Below are positions 46,081 through 57,187 of a stretch of 64,000 nucleotides of DNA, piece by piece. Location of the stretch: contig NC_081407.1 in NCBI RefSeq assembly GCF_030272615.1, positions 149,235,744 to 149,299,743 of the forward strand. Direction: 5' to 3'. Source of the DNA: Cryptomeria japonica (Eukaryota > Streptophyta > Pinopsida > Cupressales > Cupressaceae). Every line of letters begins with the position of its first letter. The stretch's first letter is position 1. The translations under genes were made by a program, and so were the position numbers. Under the pieces are notes generated by a model. The model saw nothing but the letters and a program-made list of their open reading frames with translations, was not told the origin of the DNA and did not search any database.

Positions 46081-49071
46081 TAGAAACAAAGAAGGATTGG
46101 ATTCTAAACTCATGTTCCTATTAAAAAAGCCACCCAGAACAACTACAAAACCTCAATGGAAGGTAAAGAAGAAGTACAAAGAAGAATCCTGGCAAGAGGC
46201 ACTCTTTGAATCTGCAGAAACAATCCACAAGGCACAGGAACGTCAAGATCAGAAGTTACATCAGGGAAAGCTTCTAAATCATAAAAAAGCCATATCTGTA
46301 GCGATAACTCATATTCCAACACCAATGTCTCAAGAACAAATCATGTCCTCTCCAGATACTGTTATTGCTCCCCGAGGAAGCACAGTCTATGAACAAATTC
46401 AGAAAGTGGAAGACGGATCAGACACAGAATCAACAAAAACCATCAAAATGGTATCCATTATCAAAGATTTGTTTTCACCATACAACATACCTGTTTACAG
46501 CACAGATAGAATCTGGGATGATGCCTACAAGACAGATTCCAATGAATATGAATGGGGTACCTACTCCAATGGTACTACAAATATCCTGGATGATACTGAT
46601 TCTATATCTCTTTCTCAAGAAGAACATAATGCAGACGATAGACCTCTTGAATTTGGACCACAAAATATCTATGATGCCAAGGAAAGTGAATAGAAATATT
46701 ACGAATAAGTCTATGTGGAAGATGATACCATCGAAGACCTTGATGAAACCCTAGACTTCTTTAAAACCAAGACCCATCATGATGAAAGATCTGTCCTAAC
46801 ACTTACAGTAGCAGAGCTTGATCCACCCAACGATTCCTTACCGCTTGTCTTTCCTAACCTCATCGACTAGGATGAACCTGAAACCCATGATCTACCAATT
46901 TTCCTAGATGATGAATCTATTATCCATTACCTATGTACCGTAAATCCTAAAACAGGCTCTACCAGTGAACAAAATAATGATATCTGTCAATCAAGGAGTG
47001 CCAAGTCTCTCAGTCGCAAAAATAAACCAAATAAAGGATCTAATGCTGAAAACCAGTTAATGGCAGCTTTAGATCACAAAAAAGTAAAAATAAAGGACGC
47101 ATCTCATGGTGAAAACCTTTTTAAGGCACCTAATGATGGGAGACTTGACACTCTTCCTAAGTACTTTCATGAGCGATCACCCATTTTGATTGAGCCCACT
47201 CAATCAATCAACATTGGTACCACAAAAACAACCTAAAACATACACGTTGCAGAATCTCTGACAGAGGAAGAAAGATCAACATTCATCATCTTCTTTAAAG
47301 GAAAACAAATTAACTTTTCTTGGTCATACGCTGATATGCCCGGAGTAGATCCACACTTAATCATGCATCACTTATCCATTTCTACAGGAGTTAAGCCAGT
47401 CAAACAAAAGCTACGAAAAATGAATCCATAGGTGGCACTCATGGTCAAAACTGAACTAAAGAAACTATTAGATGTCGGATTCATCTGACCCATTGACTAT
47501 GCAGAATGGATTTCCAACATCGTTCCAGTATCAAAACTAGATGGTAGTATCAGAATATGCACTGACTTCAGGGATGTCAACAAAGCTTGTCCAAAAGATG
47601 ACTTTCCTCTACCTAGTATCGATATCATTGTAGATCTCGTAGCAGGCCATGCAATGCTGTCACTAATGGATAGTTTTTCAGGCTATAATCAAATCAAAAT
47701 AGCTCCTGAAGATCAAGATAAAACAACATTCACCTGTCCTTGGGGAACGCACTATTGGAATGTTATGCCTTTTGGCTTAAAGAATGCAGGGGCCACTTAT
47801 CAAAGAGCAATGACAACAATATTTCATGACATGATGCACACATTTATGGAAGACTATGTGGATGATTTGCTAGCTAAATCCTTCACCAGAGCTGAACATC
47901 TCAGTATCCTAACCAAGATTTTTGATCGATTGGCAAAATTCCAAGTAAGGCTTAATCCTAAGAAGTGTGTCTTTGGGGTTACATCAGGCAAGTTATTAGG
48001 CTACATAGTCTCAGCTAAAGGCATTGAAGTTGATCCAACAAAGGTACAAGCTATTATGGACATGCCACCACCAAAGAATATCAGTCAACTCAGATCTCTA
48101 TAGGGATGACTTCAATCAATCAGGCGGTTCATTGCTTAACTAGCAGATAAAAGTTTACCATTTAACCATTTGCTACACAAAAATGTACCATTCAGATGGG
48201 AGACTAAATGTGCAGAATCTTTTTACCAAATCAAACAGTATCTGATGAATCCACCAATTCTAGTACCACCAGTCGTAGGAAAACCTCTTATACTATATAT
48301 CTCCACAATAGATATATCGTTGGGGGCACTATTGGCACAAGAAGATCAACAAGGAAAAGAACGCGCCATATATTACATCAGTCAGACATTAAGTGGCTAT
48401 GAATTCAACTATACATTCATTGAAAAGGCTTGCCTAACAGTGGTCTTTGCATCTCAGAAGTTCCGACATTATATGCTAGCACACACTATTAAGCTAGTAG
48501 CTAAAATTGATCCTCTCAAGTATCTACTAAGCAAGGCAGCTCTCACAGGCCGATTGGCTAAATGGGTCATGATTCTCAGTGAATTCGACATCGAGTACAC
48601 AGAAAGATGAGCCATCAAGGGACAAGAAATTGTAGATCAGCTGGCTGACGCACCGCTACCAAGAAAACAAACCATGGAGGTTGAATTTCCAGATAGGGAC
48701 GTTCTTGCTCTTTCTCCCAAACAATGGACCCTATACTTTGATGGATCCTATACACAACATGGTTCAGGGGCTGGCATTCTATTCATCACTCCTGAAGGAC
48801 ACACTATGCCAAGATCATATAGGCTTATGTTTCTATGCACAAATAATGTGGCTGAATATGAGGCATTGGTTATAGGCATCAAAATGGCTGTCGAATGGAA
48901 AACCACAGAGTTAAAAGTCTATGGAGACTCACAACTAGTTGTCAATCAAATCAACAACAACTATCAGACAAAGGATGACAAGCTACTGCCCTACAAGCGA
49001 ATGGTGGACGACTTCAAACAATATTTTGTGCACATCACCTTCGAACAGATACCAAGATTGAACAACAAAGT
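46007..49071 (+). pseudogene. gypsy-E RT, RNase H and second RNase H
   Basis: Frame +1 relative to gag-protease, continuous to 49,071 apart from stops. A 400-codon acidic linker leads into WSYADMPGVDP and GVKPVKQKLRKM, then RT: DGSIRICTDFRDVNKACPKD, LSLMDSFSGYNQIKI, PFGLKNAGATYQRAM and catalytic DYVDDLLAKS (near 47,855). RNase H follows, then the second RNase H with LYFDGSYTQHGSGAGILF, NNVAEYEALVIGI and VYGDSQLVVNQI, cut by gypsy-F at 49,072. Stops near 47,431, 47,488, 48,103, 48,110, 48,138 and 48,608 include several TGA or TAA where relatives have Arg or Gln codons. Confidence 0.85.
49067..49071. other. left target-site copy of gypsy-F
   Basis: AAAGT here and AAAGC at 62,035-62,039 flank gypsy-F; the last base differs by one transition. 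Together with the reading-frame match on the two sides this identifies the 5-bp target duplication. Confidence 0.8.
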
Positions 49072-50763
49072 TGTAGCGTCGTAAATTGTACGCACTTGCT
49101 AGGGTGGTACAATTTCACACCTAGTTTAGCACCCACCTTAGTACATTTTACATTCTGCATTGCATTTCTCCTTTATCACTTAATTAATCAAATTAATTAG
49201 GTCTAAGGTCCTATTTCATCATTCTCTACATCATAAAGTTGGGCCCTTTCACTAAAGTGCACCCTTCGCATTTTATTCCTCCAATACATCACTCAATCAA
49301 AAACCCTAATTAAGTCCTATTTCAAACTTGGGGGCTTGGTTTCGGGGTCAAAACATCTTGAAATCACCTGTAACTTCGGGATTCTCTCTTCAATCATCAT
49401 ATCCGACAGCCCTGAAAATTTGGTGAAAAGTTGTCGGGACCGTGGCGCCCGGAGTGCACATGGTCCCGGACATTTTTCCCGAAATTTTAGGAGCACGATC
49501 CAATCATAAAATAAAGCTTAACCCCAAGAAATTGGCGGGATATTCAATCTCTAGGTCGGCCAAAAGATGAATTTACGATCTAGGGTTTCCTACATAAGAG
49601 CTCTCTTTCTTCATTTGAAGAGATCTGATTTTTGTTTTCAGGAACTTCATATGCAGCGGAAGAGCAGATCTTGGAAGACTTCAACAACATTCAACATCAT
49701 TCTATCAAGCATCTATCAAATTCATTCATCCACTTAGGGCTTGGAAGACATTGAAGAACAATAGGAGATTACCGGCTGAAGATTGGCTTGTACTCCTCCC
49801 TTGAGGGTTGGGTATGATTTCATGTTGTTTTCATGTCTTTGCATAAGCTTCAATACATCATTTATTCATGCTTTAGATCACATTGCATCTTGATTTAGAG
49901 CATTTACATTATCATTTGCAAGCAATTAGGGTTTACTTTCTAGGTTGCTCTAGTTTGCTTTCTTGCATTTTAGGACCTTGCACACACACTAGGTCTGCAC
50001 ACACAATACATTTTACAAAACAACTTGGCTATTCGTGGAGGTGGAAATCACCAAAGCGGGGGTTTGACTAAGGCAAAACCCTATATAGCCACCCATACAC
50101 CCTTTTTTAGATATCATTGCAGGTTTCGGGATTCGGACGACACCGCGGGATATAGATCCGGAGAGAGAAGGTCGAGACAGCACTCTATGTCAAGTTGCAG
50201 AGCAGAAGACTGGGCCAGGGGCGCTGGGCGCCCTGGTCCTGCTAGGATAGGGGCACTGGGCGCCTTGGTCCTGCCAGGACAGGGGCGCTGGGCGCCCTGG
50301 TCCCTGGGACAGAGGCGCTGGTTGCCCTGGTCCTCCGGACAGACAGCTTACAGACAGCTTCCCGACAGTGTTTCAGAGTGCAGAACAGTAGTTTCCGGTG
50401 CAGTTTTTAGGACAGTGGCGCCCGCGCTCCCGTCCCGAACATTTTCAGTCCAATTTTGACTCTGGGTGCACATCTGCATTCTTATTTCATCCTTGTATTT
50501 ACAGCTGTTCATTGTTTAATCTCAATTCTGCAATCTTGTTATTAGTTCATACTTGCATTTTGGGATTAGGGTTTGAATTTGTATCATTTTAGCTTTCAAT
50601 TTCAACAAGGGAATAGAAATCCTAATAGATATCCCGTGGCTCTCTCTTTCACCAAAAGAAGTAGCCAATTGTGCGATATCTCTAGGCTCTTTCGTATTCC
50701 ATAATGTGTGTCAAAAGGTAGGATTAGGGCATGTTAACCTAGTCTCGCTTTTTCCCCTACACA
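49072..50763 (+). repeat. 5' LTR of gypsy-F (1,692 bp)
   Basis: Starts TGTAGCGTCGTAAATTG and ends CCCCTACACA before the primer site. A TATA-like CTACATAAGAGC is near 49,590. It contains GGCGCC words (49,443, 50,230, 50,410) and the four-unit minisatellite at 50,216-50,340. The 144-codon plus-strand ORF at 50,025-50,459 is the minisatellite read through and is not kept in the 3' LTR. The start is identical to the 3' LTR except at CpG-type changes. Confidence 0.9.
50216..50340. repeat. LTR minisatellite, four units of 30-33 bp
   Basis: Units begin (C)AGGGGCGCTGGGCGCCCTGG at about 50,216, 50,249, 50,281 and 50,311. Each contains a GGCGCC or a one-base variant within a CTGGGCGCCCTGG palindrome. 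The 3' LTR has three units (61,519-61,610), which explains the 32-bp length difference between the LTRs. Confidence 0.9.
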
Positions 50764-50766
50764 TTT

Positions 50767-50782
50767 TGGTGAACCCGATGTG
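50767..50782 (+). promoter_or_regulatory. putative primer binding site of gypsy-F
   Basis: TGGTGAACCCGATGTG follows the 5' LTR end after three T residues. The position fits a primer site, and it starts with TGG as tRNA-complementary sites do, but I could not assign a tRNA. The sequence differs from gypsy-E and gypsy-I. Confidence 0.55.
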
Positions 50783-50936
50783 AAACTATCATTGCTTTCT
50801 TTTGCATTGCATTTGTTAGATCTAGATCTAGATTTAGTGTGTTTTCATTTCATTTTCATTAAAAAGGAAAAAAGAAAAAAAAAAAAGAGTGTGTTTCTTT
50901 GCATTGTGTGTTTAAATTTTATGCAATCTTTTCAAA

Positions 50937-51967
50937 ATGTCAGATTTTTATTTGCAAAATGTTCATGCTTTTGATGATTATTATGAGTATAGCCAAGATG
51001 AATTAGATGAAGCTTTAGATGAGTTTTTAAACCCTAAGGATGCCAAACCTTCATTTTACCAAAAACTCATAAACCTTGTTACTATGCCATTTAGGTGTGA
51101 TGAGAAAGATAAGTCGAATGATTCCTCTCAAGGATACATTCCTATCCACTCTTCCCCCCTGAATCTAGTAACATGGTTGTTTTCAATAATCCCCTCTATG
51201 AGGAGATGTCTCCTTTTGAATCAAAAGACAAACCTTTTAACCGATATGATCATGCTTTGTTGGATGATGCTCTTGATGACATTGTGGCTTTGTCGAAATC
51301 TTTAAACAAAAACAAGACCTCTAAATTGGTTAACATGATAAACTTGAATGAACATAATAAGCCTCTCTTTGAAGTCCAAGGTTCTTATCCTTCTCCTACC
51401 TTTCAAATTCCTAAATCACCTCTCCTTACTATCCAAGGAAGGTATGATCATGATTCCTTTCTTACCCCGAATAAACCAATCATCACCGTACAAGGAAGAA
51501 AACCTATAAGTCCTTACAATTATGCTAAGCAAATGACTAGAGAGAGTTATCATGCGGTTGCCCATACCTATCATACCAGAAATAATAGGCAACCTAATCC
51601 TCCTCCTGTTATTCCAGTCTCTCTTCCTAATCCTCAACCAATTCTTCCTCAAGCTCCCCGTATTTCGCAAGTTATGGGTAAGGAATATGATCTCATAGAA
51701 CAACTTAAAGCTACCCCTGCTAAGATATCCCTTTGGGATTTGATTCAAACTTCTTCCGCTCATCATGGAATGTTACAAGATGCCTTGAAAGATTTGAATG
51801 TTCCTCCACCGAATACGTCTAGTAATATAGCATCTTTTGTTAACTCTGTGATGAATCCTAAAGCTCAAATTGTGTTTACCCAAGATGAGTTGCCTACTAG
51901 TGAAATTCAACAACAATATGATCCCTTGATGATTGTGGTTGTCATGAAAGACACTGCTATAAGATGA
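50937..51967 (+). pseudogene. gypsy-F N-terminal polyprotein, no gag core
   Basis: The ATG at 50,937 (MSDFYLQNVHAFDDYY) opens a frame that shifts near a six-C run at about 51,150 into the frame starting VVFNNPLYEEM and running to a TGA at 51,965-51,967. The 340 residues are acidic near the start, then rich in Pro, Ser and Asn (for example VIPVSLPNPQPILPQAP), and lead directly into the linker DLIEQLKATPAKISLWDLI before protease. I find neither the conserved gag core seen in gypsy-E (GGQTMEWL region) nor a zinc knuckle. The length between LTR and protease is only about 1.2 kb. Confidence 0.65.
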
Positions 51968-54900
51968 ACACTAGTAGATAATGGCTTTGGCCTTAATGTG
52001 TGTAGCATTAATTTATTGCATAAGATGAATGTGGATACATCTCTTATTGAGCCTGACTCTCGTCCCATTCGTGGCTTTGACAATGTGGCTAAGACTTCAT
52101 TAGGTATCATCACCTTACCTCTCACAGTGGGACCTGTTACTTTGCCTACTCCTATCCATGTTATGCCAGGAAATTTAACATACAACTTGTTATTAGGGAG
52201 GCCTTGGATTCACAGCATGCAAGCTGTCCCCTCTACATTGCATAGACAAGTTAAATTCGTTTATAACAATAAGACATATACTTTGATAGGTGATACTAAT
52301 TTTCAAGCTTGTCTACAAACATCTAATTCCAAAGGAGACTCTTCTAAGCCATCCTCGTCTAGTGATGACTCTTTAAACAAGAAACCTATCTATGAGTCTT
52401 AGCTCTCCGATGATCAAAATCCTTCGGATGAGTCTGGAACTCCTGAAGAAGATCCTTCTTGACTTGAAACTACACATAAAAAGGATTTTGATCCTGAGAA
52501 GGTTCTCGCAGAGGATGATTGGGGATCTCTTGATTTTAACCCTACCTTTGTAGGTGAATATAAGGTTCCTTCTAGAGAAATTAAAGTTGAAAAGAAGGAA
52601 GAAGCTGAAAATCACAAAGTTGAAAAGAAAGAAGAAACTAAAAATCAATCAACCTTACCTGAATCTATGAGTAATAATTTTGTGGCCGCTTCTCAAACTT
52701 CTTCTCCCCACATCTATAATTATGAAGAGTTTGATTCTTTGTCCTATGAAAAACCACCTTCTCTTCCTGAAATGGCTGATCGTTATGGTCGTGGTTTTCG
52801 CATTTTTGCTAAGCATGGGTATCATGGAAAAGATTGTGGTGCTAATGAACAAGGGATAAGAGTTCCTCTAGAGACTAATTTTCAACATTATGCCTTTGGA
52901 CTTGGCTATAATCCCTGCAGACGTACTAAAGCTTCTAAAAGACCATGCATTAGTGTTAATGCTATATCTACATCTTTATCAATACAACACCCTGAGTATA
53001 TTGATGGGGATCCTTCGGGTGATTGTGCTTTGGATATCTTCCCTACCGACGTTTCTTTAGCTGAGTTCTTGGGAGCCTATGACACTCTTCCTCATTATCA
53101 TCACAATAGGGGACTCCCTTATTGTTTGAACACTAAAGCCTATTTTGGAAAAGAGATTGATAATGATAAGATTGTGAAAGAATTCCCTCAGTTAAAGGAT
53201 ACTCCTCAACAAAGTAATCTTCTCATAAGTGATACCCTTGATGTTAAGATGGATCCTTGCAACAAAGAGAAAGTTATTAAAATTGGAAAATGTTTGGATG
53301 AAGAGGAACAAAAACAATATGAAGAACTATTGCATGAATTCCCTGAGATCTTTGCTTGGACATATTTTGACATGCCTGGTATAGATCCTAAGATTGTTAC
53401 TCATAATATTGTCTTAGTTCCTGATGCTAAGCCCGTGAAACAAAAGATTCAAAAAATGAATCCTAAGGTGGCTCTGCTTGTTAAAGCTGAGATTGAAAAA
53501 TTATTGGAGGCTGGATTTATCCGCCCTATTGACTATTCCCCATGGATTTCAAATATTGTCGCTGTGGCTAAACCAGACAACAAAATAAGAATGTGTACTG
53601 ATTTTCGGGATCTAAATAACGCTTCTTTAAAAGATGATTTCCCTCTTCCAAACATTGACATGATAGTTGATTCTACAGCAGGACATGCCTTGTTATCCTT
53701 CATGGATGGTTTTTCAGGCTACAATCAAATTTTCATAAACCCTCAAGATCAATTCAAAACCGCTTTCACCACTCCCTGGGGTACATTTTGTTGGATAATG
53801 ATGCCTTTTCGACTTAAAAATGCCGGTGCAACTTATCAACGAGCGATGACCCTTATCTTTCATGATTATATGCATAAGATTTTAGAGGATTATGTTGATG
53901 ATATTTTAGCTAAATCCTTTCTTCGCATGGATCATGTTAAAATCCTCCGACAAATCTTTGAAAGAATTCATAAATATCACATGTGCTTGAATCCCCGAAA
54001 ATGTGTTTTTGGTGTGGATAGTGGAAAACTATTAGGATTCATAGTTTCGCATCGTGGGATTGAGGTGGACACTAAAAAAATAGATGCTATTGTTAACATG
54101 CCACCTCCTAGAAATGTGTCTCAACTTAAAAGCTTACAAGGAAAGATTCAAGCTATTCGTAGGTTCGTGTCTCAACTTGCGGATCGTACCTTTCCTTTTA
54201 CTGAACTTCTTAAAAAGGATATCATTTTTCAATGGAATGAAGATTGTCAGCAAGCATTTGAAGATTTAAAAGTGTATTTGGCTAGTCCTCCTATTCTTCA
54301 ACCTGCCGAACCTTCTAAACCCTTTCTTCTGTATACAGCTGCTTCTTCTCATGCTCTCACAGCATTGTTAGCACAACATGATAAAGATGGTAAGGAATGT
54401 CTGGTTTATTACATAAGTCGTACCTTACTTGATTATGAGACCTGATATTCTGCGATAGAAAGACAATGCTTGGCCATGGTGTTTGCGACTCAGAAATTGA
54501 GACATTATCTTTTAAATTCAGAAGTCCATGTCATGGTAAAGTTTGATCCTTTGAAGCATCTTTTCTCTAAAACTGATTTATCAGGACGTCTAGCTAAGTG
54601 GGTTATGATGTTAACTGAATTTGACCTTAAATTTGTTTCACAAAGAGCAATTAAAGGACAAGAGTTGACCGATCACTTAGTTGAGGCCCCTTCGCCATTC
54701 TCCTTCCCTAACCCTGAGTCCTTTCCTGATGACTTCATTCTTTCTATAGAGAAAGATGAAACTTGGGAGTTATACTTTGATGGCTCTAAGTGTCGTACGG
54801 GATCGGGGGCAGGTGTTGTTCTGGTTTCTCCTACAAAGAAACCTATTCCCTTATCATATCGTCTAAATTTCTTGTGTACCAATAACATTGCTGAGTATGA

Positions 54901-56518
54901 GGCTCTTATAGTGGGAATAAAAGCAGCCTTGGCTCTGAATATAAAACACATACATAGCTATGGAGATTCACAAGTGATTATAAGACAAGTAACAAGAATG
55001 TATCAAGCAAAACAAGACAAATTATCACAATATAAATACCTTGCTATCTCTTTATTACAAAATTTTGATTCTTATACCATGGAACCCGTTCCTTGAAAAG
55101 ATAATCGACATGCAGACGCAATGGCATGTGTGGCTTCTCTAGTATCTTTAGAGGACCCTATGGTCGATCTTAATTTTGTTATTCACAATCTTATTTCTCC
55201 AGCTATTGAAGACGATTCTAGCTTGGTAACATGTTGTGACTTTGTAGATTCAGATGAATGGTTCTCGCATATCGTAAGATATTTGACCGATGGTACCTTT
55301 CCTGATTCTGCTAATAGGAACACTAGGGCTAGAATCCGCAAGCTATCTGCTAGATATATCATCCTTTCTAATGTCCTTTATCGAAGGGGTTATGATGGTC
55401 TTCTCCTTCGTTGTCTTAATAAGTTGGAAATCCCTGTTGCCCTTGAAGAGGCACATTCAGGTGCCTGTGGGGGGCATTTTGGGGGCAAATCCTTAGTTCA
55501 TAGATTGCTTCGTATGGGATACTATTGGCAAACTATGCAGAAAGATTCCTTTTTATTTGTTAAGAAATGTCATCAATGCCAACAACACAATAATCTGATT
55601 CATGCTCCTGCCCAAGAACTTCGTTCTCAAATAGCTTCTTGGCCTTTCTCCGCATGGGGTTTGGATCTTATTGGAAAAATCTCCCCTCCTTCATCTCAAG
55701 GACACACCTTCATTATAACAGCAACAGATTACTTTACGAAGTGGGTAGAAGCTATTCCCCTTCGCTCTACTACTGCTGAAGTGATTTGTCAATTTCTTCT
55801 AGAAAACATTATTTCTTGATTTGGGATACCTTCCACTATAATCTCAGATAATGGGACATCATTTAAGAACAAGGACGTGAAGAAATTCCTCGAGAAGTAT
55901 CATATCAAACATCAATTTTCTACACCATATTATCCTCAGTCAAATGGTCAAGCTGAATCATCCAATAAGATAATTGAACAAATTCTTCGTAAAACCATGA
56001 ATAAGCATGGTAAGGATTGGAGTAACCAGCTAATCTATGCTCTTTGGGCCTACCGGATGAGTGTACGAATTGCTACGGGAACTACTCCTTATAATCTTGT
56101 TTATGGTGTTGACGCTATTATGCCCTTAGAATTAGAGATTCCATCACTTAGGGTTTCTCTCAAAGGTATAGTAGATGATGACTCTTATAGAAAACAACGA
56201 CTTCAACAGCTTGAGATGCTTGATGAACAGCGCATAAACGCTCTTGAGCATATTCAAGTGTATCACAAAACCCTACAACGAAGCTATAATGATAAGGTCA
56301 TTCAACGTTCCTTCTCAGTAGGTGACTTAGTCCTTTATGAGAATCAGCGCAATGTGAATGCCTTACCTACAGAAGAGGGAAAATTTAGTCCTAATTGGCT
56401 TGGACCATATATCGTTATTGAGGATTATGGATCAGGTGCTTACAAAATAGTGGATGTAGATGGTATGCCTCTTAAAGAACCTATCAATGCTATGCACTTG
56501 CGTAGATATTATGCTTAA
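51968..56518 (+). pseudogene. gypsy-F protease, G-patch, RT, two RNase H domains and integrase
   Basis: One frame with TGA or TAG stops near 51,965, 52,400, 52,460, 54,443, 55,094 and 55,817. Protease: TLVDNGFGLNVC (DNG for DSG) and LLLGRPWIHSMQ. G-patch: GRGFRIFAKHGYHGKDCG at about 52,780. RT: KIRMCTDFRDLNNASLKDD, LLSFMDGFSGYNQIF and EDYVDDILAKS (about 53,890). RNase H: LLYTAASSHALTALLAQ. Second RNase H: ELYFDGSKCRTGSGAGVV, NNIAEYEALIVGI and YGDSQVIIRQV (54,770-55,000). Integrase: GACGGHFGGK, CHQCQQH, WGLDLIGK, SDNGTSF and GQAESSNK (55,450-55,960), ending TAA at 56,518 after a GPYIVIEDYGSGAYKI segment. Confidence 0.9.
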
Positions 56519-57187
56519 TTCTTCATTTCTCATCTATCTTCTTTTCAATTCTTCAACATTGGATAATATGTTAGTGTTTCTTGATTAAAGCAAAATAGAA
56601 TTAAATATTATATTGTTTAATCTATATTGCTTCATTCCTGACAAGCGTGTCTTCTTACTTTATAGTTTGTCTTGAATTCATTTATGTAAATTGTAAAAGA
56701 TTTACATTCCCGTTATGCTAGCATATTATACAGTGTCGTTATGTGTTAAGTAGAATCATATCATGTTGTGTTTAAGTTCAAAATTAAATCACATTAGTTA
56801 TATGATTCTTAGACTTAATACATATTTCTTCCTTATCATCAATGTAGTACTTGATTAAATATTTTAATTAAGTCACACATGTATCAATTTAATCATGGAG
56901 CATTGAGAAATCAATCACATGGAAATTAAATTCTGAGCATACATGTACATTTACCAAATGTATTAGATTTAATCAAAGCAAAATATACATTGTTTTAAGC
57001 ATTAAAGATAACACATTTGAGACAAAAGAGAAGCATGTATATATACATATATATGTGTGGATCGTATACAAATATGGCTCACTGTATATCCAAAATGTGA
57101 CCTCTCTTCTACATCATAAAATCATCTCCTATCCCTAGGGCTAGTGGCTGGAGAGTGTCGACTGGATGCTCCCTCCTAATCTGGCCG
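56519..57187. other. spacer between gypsy-F integrase and the antisense gene
   Basis: AT-rich, no ORF. As the 3' flank of the minus-strand PMD gene it may hold its polyadenylation signal; several AATAAA-like words are present in the AT-rich context, but I cannot pick one. Confidence 0.4.

Noticed and set aside
50025-50459. 144-codon plus-strand ORF in the gypsy-F 5' LTR
   Set aside because: It reads through the LTR minisatellite, and the 3' LTR counterpart is shorter and broken, so it is not conserved.
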